A DNA stretch of 64,000 nt from Chrysomallon squamiferum (Eukaryota > Mollusca > Gastropoda > Neomphalida > Peltospiridae). This document shows, in pieces, positions 50,001-61,700 of the stretch (positions are counted from its first letter, which is position 1; each line of letters begins with the position of its first letter). The notes beneath the pieces are model-generated. The model searched no databases. It was not told where the DNA came from and saw nothing but the letters and a program-made list of their open reading frames with translations. The translations under genes were made by a program, and so were the position numbers. The stretch covers positions 27,835,972-27,899,971 of the forward strand of contig CM022672.1 of the NCBI GenBank assembly GCA_012295275.1, in the 5' to 3' direction.

Positions 50001-52603
50001 TCTAATAAGCAAATGTCCTACAATTACAGCAAAAAAAAAAATTAAAAATCAACATTCTACATATCTCATTTTGTTTTGGTAATAAACATATAAATCATTG
50101 AGCAAAACTTCAGGGGTCTAGTATTGCATATAGAAATATGTATATATAGGTAGGTCATAAGAAACAGTTATGAAAATATATACAGTGACTATGGTCTTTG
50201 ATAAACCACTTGAAAGGCAATACTTGCAGACGTTTAACACTGAGCTATTGTTATTCTGATTATCACAACAATGACAACAACGACATAAACCACAATGACA
50301 ACAACAACAACTATAATACAGTAAACATAATAGCAATAACAACAGTCAATGTAATAATAAAGATCATAATGAAAAAAAAAAAAATTGTATGTGTATTTGT
50401 GCCCTCATACACTAATTTAAGTTGTTTTTTATTAGTTTTGAAGAAAACATGAAATAACAATAACATATTCTATGGAGACTGAAATATAGAAAAAAAGAAA
50501 AAGTTAATAATTAAAAAAAAAGAAGACAAAATTTGATTATTAAGATTAAAGATAGATACACCTAACAGAAAACTAACCTGCAGAAATCTGTGGAATTGTG
50601 TAGGTCAGTTATTGTCTTTGAACATGCACATGCATTTATCATTCCTGAATTAAAGATTGTAAGTATTTGAAATACAACACAAAATAAATGCATAAAGAGA
50701 AATCTGTAATAAAATGTACTAATTAAATATATATTTGAAAAGAAGATAAAAAAACAATTACAAAGTGAATAAATATTTTAGAAAGAAAAGTGAAATATTA
50801 TATAAACATTTTTATAAGTGTATGAATGAATTGATTAATATTGTTAATAATAATAATACAAAGAAGAATAATGTAAGTTAAAAAAAGATGCAGGAATTTA
50901 AATAAAATAAAACACTAAGGTATCAAAGAAGTATCAATGTTATTTAATAAACTATTAATATATATATATAAATTTTAATTTAAATAGATATAATTATAAA
51001 TTAAGAAAAAAGAAAGAAAAGAAAAAAAACGAAGAGAGCAAAACACTTTGAAACAATAAACTGACTTCAGTTAGAACAATATTTTTTACCTAGGCACATA
51101 CTGATGTTGGGCAGAATTCTGGAAATTTTGGTGTGATTTACAAAACTTGTCAAAGCTTCAAACATTTCCTGAATAGTACAGTCTTCTCCACTTTCAGTTA
51201 AACTTTTCTTCATACAGGTAAAAGCTTCAAAATAAACACTGAAATTAAAACAACAATTAATTAGAAAAACATGAAGCAAATGAAAACACTGGTGCTGTCT
51301 GTTGATGTAGAAATAAATTATTGTTAACTAGATTTCGAACAGATGAAAAACACTTAAAAAAGAGACCACACCTTTATTTTTTCACATATTCAAGTATTTC
51401 AGTTAATATTTACCTGCAGACTGTTTGATCAGAAGCAGAAATAACATGAAAGATGTTGTTGAAACAAGATGAACCACCACCTACAGTCATCACTGGGCAG
51501 ATTTTTATATTTCCATTCTCATCTGAAAATAAAATACATCATCATCTGATATGTCAGTTATGATTATATATTTCTTTGTAAAAATCACAGACAAATACAT
51601 ACACACATACATACATACATACATACATACATACATACATACATAGACACACATACCACCCACAAACAAATACAAATACATATACATATGTAAATGTGTA
51701 CACAAACTCAGAAAGATGTAGACTTTTTCTTCCACTAACATGGACTAAAGAAATTAGTAAATAAAAATAGCAGTTTACCAGCACACTGACTAAGGTCAAG
51801 GTTAGGTTGTATTGCAGTAATGTCACTGCTATGTTCAACCAGAGCAGACGTGATTTTCTCTTCTTCACACTTTATTCCAGAAATATTCATAATCACTTTG
51901 ATTTGCTTTTTTAGCGAAGGCCAGTTCAAGCTGAAATAATCAAATTTGAGTGTATATTCTTTAAAATATTGTTTTGGAAAACGTTGGCATAAACTTCATT
52001 TAAAAAATACAATGCATTAATTAAGTAAAATACAAAACTGTTTTCCTTATGTCTTCAAACTGCCATATTTTCTAGTGAATTGGAAAATATATAGCTTTTA
52101 ATAGTCTGCAATATTATTTATTTTCATTTGATTTATTAAATATTTTTATGAATGTATGTTTGGAACATTTAAAGTGTTGATGAGTTTTTCCCTAGTTAAT
52201 AAATATGGCTCTTGGTTTATCAAGTGAATTTGTCCAATCAAAGGATCTGTCAGAATTTCATTCTTAGAAAGTTGAATTATATGTTTACGAATATTTAAAA
52301 AAAATAAATCAGCTGCTATGGTAACTGAACTTACTAGCAAGTTTCAAACAGAGATGAAGACTGAATGTTTAGTTTAGACGCAACATCCACTGCAATCTTG
52401 ATGATGCTCGCTGAACTGTCACACACTGAACGAATACTTGAAACATTGCTCACACCTGACAACTTGGCTAAAATAGCATAACAGTATTATTATCATTATC
52501 ATCATCATCATCATCATCATCATCACAACTTGTTATTTTTAAATCTTTGTAATCAGAATGGTATTAAGGACTACAGAAACATTATTTACTATTATTACTG
52601 TAG

Positions 52604-52649
<46 letters not shown>

Positions 52650-53475
52650 CATTATCATCATTGTTACATTATTTTCATATTGTTATAATAAACATTATAA
52701 TTATCATCATCATTATTGTTATCATTATCATCATCTTTATTATTATGATACTCCATGTATTACCATTTACTGGAGAGGCAAATATTTCTTCACAAATGTT
52801 TTAAATATTTATTGAAAGCAACCTGTGAATCAGTATAAAGGATGTTATTCCATTATGAAATTTGACTTTTGCAACACCAAGCGTTAAGAAATTGTTACAT
52901 TTTTAAATCTCATTCATTTTTCTACTCTGTTGCAAATGGAAAGAATTCTGATTGATTTAAAATATTCTGATTGCTCTGTTGAGAATAGATTCTTTTTTTC
53001 TTTTACAAACCTTTAATAAAATTTTAAAAAGTATTGCATTTATAAAGTAATTTTAATTTAAATATTTCAATATATGTGTTATTCATAATAATAATTTAAA
53101 GACACGTGATTAGAGATTTGTTATAGTATGTTACCATGGCAATCCTTCAATCCTTTTAAACTGTCTTTCATTGTTGGAGGAAAAAAGGCAACTGCAAGAT
53201 GAAAAACCTGCTCTAAGAGACCACTCAGATACTGTAAACTGCAGTTTTGATCTGGGTTCTGTTTTAGAATACATCTTAGACTTTCAACGTAAAGTTCTAG
53301 ATTCCTACAAATTAAATTTTTAAATCATTATTTAAAATATTAAAAAGTCCATTTCAAAATTATGTTTTGAATTAGGATATAAAATATAACATTTCAGGCT
53401 AATTATGAAAAAAAAAAAAAAAAAAAAAAAAAACTAAATAAATAAAAAATTTTTTTTTAAACAAATACACAAAAC

Positions 53476-53514
<39 letters not shown>

Positions 53515-55298
53515 TCTAAAAAACAATAAAAAATAAATGTATATGCAAATGAAAGATAAATAAATATATAAATTACCCAATAGTCAATATATTCTTATTA
53601 TATATTCATTCATTCATAAAACATGATTTAAAACACGTTAATGCTGGTATGATAGTCATTATTAATTCTTTTAAAGTTTTACTGTTGAAAGAAACATATG
53701 TATTTGACTGACAAACAGAAGAATTAAACCAAAACTGTGAAATAACAATTAAAATATTTTTTTCTGGTTAATCTCACCCACAAACTGAAGAATTAATTTT
53801 TGTCACTGAAAGCAAAAGTCCTTGAAGACAGCTTCCAAAACTTGTAAATGATGATGATAAAACATTGAAACATTTATCACTCATCAGTCTAAATGTTTTA
53901 TCTGAAAATAAAAAAACAACAGTAACAAATTTTACATTTAATTTTTTTTTATTATGTAAATGGGACTTAAAATGAAACTTGCAAACGCTAATGACAAAAT
54001 GTTGTTGTGTTTTCGGTGGTGTTTTTCTTTTTTCCTTTACTGTTAATCTGGACTGACATCTCATCATTTAGACCCAATAACTTTAGTTTTCATCGGAATA
54101 TGTTTTTTTTAAATCTAACAAAGTTTATCTCACATTAAGTAAGATTTTACAAAACAACAACATTAAACATTTATAGATTCATTATGTTCTATTTAAAAAC
54201 AATAATAATAATAAAAAATAACAATTTACTTGAATATTCTACCAGTTCTGGTGAGAAACCGTCTGGTTGAAACATCACTGTTTTAAGAAAATCAAGATGG
54301 CCGCAGTACGTTTTCAGTGTGTATGATGCATTGTTAACACATGCAGCCAGAGACGAGAAACTGAAACAAAATCAGTCAGTAATAAAATGTCTGCCATGAC
54401 TTTGAAAACTATTTATAAAATATGTAACAAAATATGTTTTCATTAATGATGACCAAAAGAAATTAAACCAAACCATAATTCTGATGTTACTCTAGTAACA
54501 TTTTAAAGATAATTTTTGACATTATCAATTTAATTTTCTATTTTGACATTAACAGGATGTTCATCTTTTTATAGAAGTATAAATTATTAAATATTTTCCA
54601 AATATTTCATTCTTGCAGTTGTCAATATCAAAATCATAGAGAGATTTTCATTAATACAGTTATATTTTAAATTAACAACGTAATTAAAGTTATAAAGAAT
54701 TAGTAATTACTAACCTGTTAGAGATATTTTCACTAATATAAGTACACTTTAAATAAATAACGTAATTAAAGTTATAAAGAATTAGTAATTACTAACCTGT
54801 TAGAGATATTTTCACTAATATAAGTACACTTTAAATTAATAACGTAATTAAAGTTATAAAGAATTAGTAATTACTAACCTGTTAGAGATATTTTATTTTC
54901 ACTAATACTAACCTGTTAGAGATATTTTCACTAATATAAGTACACTTTAAATAACAATGTAATTAAAGTAATACAGAACTAGTAATTACTAACCTGTTAG
55001 AGATATTTTCACTAATATAAGTACACTTTAAATAAACAATGTAATTAAAGTAATATAGAATTAGTAATTACCAACCTGTTAGAGATATTTTCACTAACTG
55101 TCTTGCAGTGATATTTCAGGATGAATTTGTAATAAGATGGAGACTCACACACATTTACATTTGTCTCTGTAGGAATATCTGAAATTACAAAATAGAAGTA
55201 AAAATGACTGGCTATTTTTGGTAAACATTCAATGTTTCATACATACATGCATACAGATATTCACACTCACACAAAAATGCTCATACACGTGGTCACAA

Positions 55299-55352
<54 letters not shown>

Positions 55353-58173
55353 ACATAAAATGAACTATAAACTGAGTGATCAAATTTTGAGGTTTAAACT
55401 GATATACTGCTTAACATGTTCATCATATTTTTTTATTTAAAACTGTTGTAGGTAACAGTACGGTACCACAAAGAGATGGGTCATTTTGTTGAAAATCTTT
55501 CTTGAAGTCATTAAGATTGAAAAGTGTAATCTGATGTAAATCTTTTACAAAGCAGTTCCTGGTTTCATGCAATACTTAACACAATGAGTTTAATTTTGAA
55601 ACATCTCAAAAGAGAAATTTTCCATTAACTATATACTTAGTACATATTACATGCAGTGATGAAGATGGGTTTTGAAAGGGTATGTTAACGTCAGTTAAGT
55701 TAAGATTTGGGAGAAGGAGGGAGTAGCTTTATAATGTATTCTTACAGGCATACATTGTTCTGAAATTTACATATTTGCTTTAATGTACAATATATATTTC
55801 CACTTGCACTATTGCTCTGCTACAAAAACATCTCTGACACCATACCAGCATAGAAAGTGAACATAAACTGGAAACAAAAAATTAGGGGAATGCCATCCCT
55901 CTGTATACCCCACCTTTCTTTCACTGATCAGAACACAACTAATTTTAAAGATTTTCAAATAGTCCATAAAATCAGCCTTTATGTCAGTTGCAATTATTTT
56001 TCTCTGCAGTATGTATTATAGTACCATTTCAAATCACAAAAGCCTTGCTCTCCATTCAGATTATGCTGCTATATATTACATATTTTTAGACATTTTTCTT
56101 TTCAGTTATCATATTTTGTTATTGCTATTATATCACACAAAATGATAAAATACTTTATTGTTAGCAAATATTAATGTTATAAAAATGTCACTTGAAAACA
56201 TACAAATTATATTCTGATTTTTTTTTTAAATTTCTGTCACTATATATAAACTTTAAAAATGGTGTAAAAGTTTTAATAAAATAATGAAGTATAGATGTAA
56301 AAATAAATGCTACATTACCACAAAGAGATGGGTCATTTTGTTGAAAATCTTTCTTGAAGTCATTAAGATTGAGAAGTGTAATATGATGTAAATCTTTTAC
56401 AGAGCAGTTCCTGGTTTCATTCAACTGTGAATACTTAACACAATAAGCAAGATCACTGTAGTAACTGAAAAACAAACAAACAAACAAATAAATAAATAAA
56501 TTAACAAATAAATAAATAAATATAAATCAAATAAATAGATAAATGAAATGAACTGAAATGATAGAAAAAAACTGTAATAATAAATAAAAAAAAATAAAAA
56601 AAATAAAATAAAATAAATATTAAAATTATAACAATAATTATTTTTTAAAACTCAAAGATTACATACTTTTGAGGTAAAAATCAATTCATAGAAGTTGAAA
56701 TTTTCATATTTAGAGCTTTCTGTTTGACTAAAGCCTGTTTTTCAGAATTGTAAAATTATACTTTACTCATGTTCAAAGCTTAATTTAAGTTAAAATTCTA
56801 GCATTTTAGATTTATTTCCATTTCGTTAAATGATGATGACCTTCATCTTGAAGATGTTCTACATTTTTGTTGGAACTGTTCATTGATTTATTGAAATCTA
56901 TAGTGTCACTATGAGAATGGCTAAATAAATAAATAAAAATAGATTTGACGCTTGATATCCTTCAAATATTTTATAAAATATAATTAAAAAATATATTTAT
57001 ATAATTATAAATGTTGAGAAGAACAAATCTGAGAAAATAATGATTAATTCTACACAAAAATTGTAGTTAAAGAAAAAGTATTTTCAGTACCAATTTGTTT
57101 ATAAATTAAATTTTACCTGCATTTATCACTTAAAGAAATTTGTGTTCTGTTAAAAAGATCAACTGGGCCTTTGCAGTTTTGAACATAAATTTCTTTTATT
57201 TTGTACCAAGAAGGACATGCTTCATTGATTTCATATTCTGTGAAGAAAAATATCTGATGATTTAATTTTTGTAAAATAGGATTCATAATAATAATGATAA
57301 TAATAATAATAAAGATTATGATGATGATGTTAATAACAATAGTAATAATAAAAATAATAAATATAATAAAATTTCCACATATACTAATATTAATGATAAT
57401 CAGATCATTAATGATCCCAAAACAATAAAAATACAATTAATACCAGCTCTACCAAAATAATTATAAAACAACAACAGTAAATAAATAAATATAATTAAAG
57501 AAATATGTCAGGTTAGTGTATGAAAAAATAAACGAAAACAACAAATTCTAAAGATTACACTGTTTCTGTATTTATTAGCAACATCTGAGCTGACATTGAT
57601 ACCTTCACAAGATGTTGGTGCTGTATTGCCAAACAAAGTCATCACATACATCTTAGCAACATCAGCCACTTCTTGATGAGTGCATTTCAAACCAATTCTT
57701 GTAAGCAAGTTGTAAATGCAATTAGTTTTTGACAAAATGGTGCTACAAAAAATACAAAAATAAATATTAAAAAAGAAACTTTATTGACATGTCTGGAAAT
57801 AATTAGTATAATTAAATGAAGTTTTACAAAATTTAATCAATATGATTATCATATGTAACATAGTAGTAGTAAATAACCTGCAGTTAATTTTTGTTGGTTG
57901 TATCTCTTGCCCTGGTCTGTCATTGCAAATATAAAGGAGAGCATATTTGTATGCTGAAGGATCTCTGCATGGCAAAGGAGCAGGAAAAGGAGCAACTGTA
58001 GGAAGGATAACTTCATCTTGTACTGATAAGACAAAATATAAAATATTACAACAATAATAGAATATATCTTTTATTAAAATAAAAAAAACAACAACAACAA
58101 AACAAAAGGAAAAGCAAATAAACAAAGAAAACAGAAAAACAAAAACAAATTTAAAATAAAAAGAAAGAAAGAA

Positions 58174-58204
<31 letters not shown>

Positions 58205-58727
58205 TAATAATAAATAAGTAAATAAATAAATGAATAAAATTATTACTTGTGTATTTAAAATTATTATTTGTTTAAATAAAGTGATTTTAATACATTCTAC
58301 ATTGTGTTATATGTCCCTGAAAAGTAGTCTTTACTAATAGTAAAGTATGTATAATAAATTTGTAAAATTGCAGGTATATAAGGCAACTTTATAATTATTT
58401 ATTCTATTTTAGATGTTTCTATTTTATCTTTCGTTTTGTAGAACAATGTCATTTTACAATAGACAATTATTTTATTATCATACACTTTTATTAATACAGC
58501 CTGATGTCTGAAACAAAAAAAAATATGTTACCAGTGAAAATTCTAGATCCCACTAATAATAATAACAACAAAAACAATAAATAAATAACTAAAGAAATAA
58601 AATAAAATATAATAAAATTAGCAGTTTAAGTAAATAAATAAATAGATAAGTAAATAAATAAATAAAAAAGTAGTTAAATAATAATTTAAAATTCAATAAA
58701 AAGTAAAATGTAATAAAATTCACAATG

Positions 58728-58761
<34 letters not shown>

Positions 58762-61700
58762 AAAATTAAATAAACAAATTAATACATATGCACAAATTCT
58801 TAGTTTGATAAATAAGTATATCAACACTCACCCAAAAATGATGATACATCCCACCCAGCCAGTGCTTCTTGTATTGTTTTTTTCAAACTCAGAATTTGTC
58901 TGCTTATCATGTTTACTGAGCATTTGTATGGAGTTAATCCATTCAGTGTATATGTCAGACAGCCCATAAAGTATCCAAAGTGTCTAATAATAAACGAAAA
59001 TCAATAATAGCGACAATAACAAAATAGGAATAATATGAAAGAAAATAATAACTGATAATGGTGATGAAAATGATAATTATAATAACAAATACAAAATAAT
59101 AATAATAATAATAATAAATAAATAAATACTGTTTTAAGAATTATTATTATTTTTAATGATGGTAACAATAATAATGTTTATAAAGTGTTATTAATAATAT
59201 TAATATGCTTATAATAATAATTATTAAATAACTGATAACAATGCTTATAATAATAATTATAAAAAAAGAAAGTAAATTTACTTTCTAAAGTTACCAAAGT
59301 TACAGAATTAATTGAGATTTGGCATTTGAAATTACAAACCTCCATTTGTCAGCCGTTTTATCTTCCAGGATCTGCTGAATAGGCTCCATGCAGTAACTCT
59401 GTCCATGAGACCAGATATAGTCCCTATCTGGACACGCTTCCTCATGCAACCCTGGAAAAAAAGTTCATAAACATTAAATGTGTGTCTGTGTGTGTGTCAT
59501 AATGAGTGAGTGTATATATGTATACGTGTTGTTTGTGTATATATGGTGATAAAAGTAGTAATAGTATAAGCAGTAGTAGTAGTAATAGTAGCAGAAGTAG
59601 TAAGTAGTGACTGTTGCAATAGATGTAATTGTGATAGTGAGAGATGTATTAGTAGTAATAGTAGAGCTAGTAGTGCTAGTGATAGTGGTAGTGTAGTCGT
59701 AGTAATAATAACAGTAGTAGTAGTAATAGTAGTAATAAGGATAGTGGTATTATAGTAGCAGTAGTAGAATTAACAATATTGACAGTTATAGTATAGTGAT
59801 AGTATAGTAATTGTGGTAGTATAATAGTAGTATAAGTTGTTGTAGTAGTAGTAATGATAATCACAATTAGGTGGTTGTAAGTAACAGTGGGGCTAATATC
59901 AGTAGCAACAACAGAACAATAATAATAATGTTAATATCTTGTGACTGTTATTGTGTATTGTTATGTGTAGATAACATTTGTGTATCACAGATATAAAATG
60001 TTACCTAGGCATGATGGAGGTACTGCAGAACCAAGAAGCATGTGTTTGTAAATTCGAAATGTCTCTACAAAATCTGACGAAGAACACTGAAGATCTTTTG
60101 TAGCAGATGCAAAATGCATATATGCTTTTTGTAAACACTCCATTAAATTTCCCAAAGGTCTGAATAAGAAAAGAAAATTTTTGAAAAAAAGTATAATTTG
60201 TAAAGGAACAGTAAATAATAATTTTGTATAATATATGTAGGTATTTGATTATATTATATTTATAATTGCTAGTTTTTAATATACATTTTTACACACAAAT
60301 ACATACATATTTTCAGGAATATAATTAAGCTATTTTGAAAGTAAACATGATTTTCAGTATCAGAAATATAAATATTTTTATAGTTTTCTTAATCAGTATT
60401 GAACAAATAATTAGATATGGTTTGAAATATGTTTTAAACACACACAGACACACACCCAAACACACACACAGACACACACACAGGCATGCTGATAATGTTA
60501 GGGTAATGTGTTTGTTATTGTTTTTTAAAGATAAACAAGGCCTAGGTTAACATGATCTATTATCACTCAGCAAAGTTGGCCCTATAACAATAATGCTATT
60601 GCAAAACATTTGAATTCTGACATTTGACCTCTTTAGAACTACAGATGTAACCCCAGAATGCATATTTTCTAACTCTAGAAGAAACTTCAACAAAGATATA
60701 AATTTTTTTACTTGCATCCCTCCATTTGTGTCTGCAGTTTTACAGCATTGAGGTCATCTTTGCAATCAAAAACAGAGATGTAGTGTACAATGTTAGGATC
60801 CTGACAGACATTGCTGTAGTTGGGTGGACCAATAAATGTGTCCAAATCTGTATGGATAAATACAGGAGTATGTATTTATTAGATGTTGTTAAATGTTAAA
60901 ATGAGTAATGATAATAATAATAATAAGAAAAAAAGGAAGTAATAATAATAATAATAAAAATTATAATAATGATAAAGAATAATAGTAAATGTAGTTGTAG
61001 TAATAATAATTATTATAAATAATAATAATAATAATAATAATAATTGCAATAATAATAATAAATAATAATGATGATGATGTTGATGATGATTTCGATGATA
61101 GTAGTGGCAGTGATGATATTTATATTAATTAAAAATAATAATAATATTAATGAAATAATAATAATAACATCAATAACAGTAATGATAATTCTCAATAATA
61201 ATAACAATTAATAATAACAATAATCATTTTAATAATAAAAAATAATAATAAACTTGTTCATCTGTTTATCTGTCTCTCATTGTTTCATTGTACTTATATC
61301 TGTGTATTTTAGAAATATAGTATAAACCGTTCTATTAAAATAACCAATGTGCATGCATGTGTTAATATTCAGTTTCTGTATTTTAATTTCAAAAATTAAC
61401 CTACATGGACAAGTACTTGGATTCCATTGTTCTTCATCAACTCTTTTTTCAAAATATTTTATTGCAGCTTTTGGAATATAGTAGGGATGACAGTCTTTGT
61501 GTAAGTAACTCACCATAAACTGAACACACGATACAAAATAATAATATGTGCTGAAAGGAAACAAACAAAATAATAATATGTGCTGAAAGGAAACAAACAA
61601 AATGATAATATGTGCTGAAAGGAAACAAACAAAATAATAATATGTGCTGAAAGGAAACAAACAAAATAATAATATGTGCTGAAAGGAAACAAACAAAATA

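Noticed and set aside
61405-61508. Exon model starting at 61508 (acceptor GGTGAG) instead of 61550
   Set aside because: It keeps frame but loses the first cysteine of the module and has a poor acceptor; the 61550 start restores the C-x11-C spacing of the sister exons.
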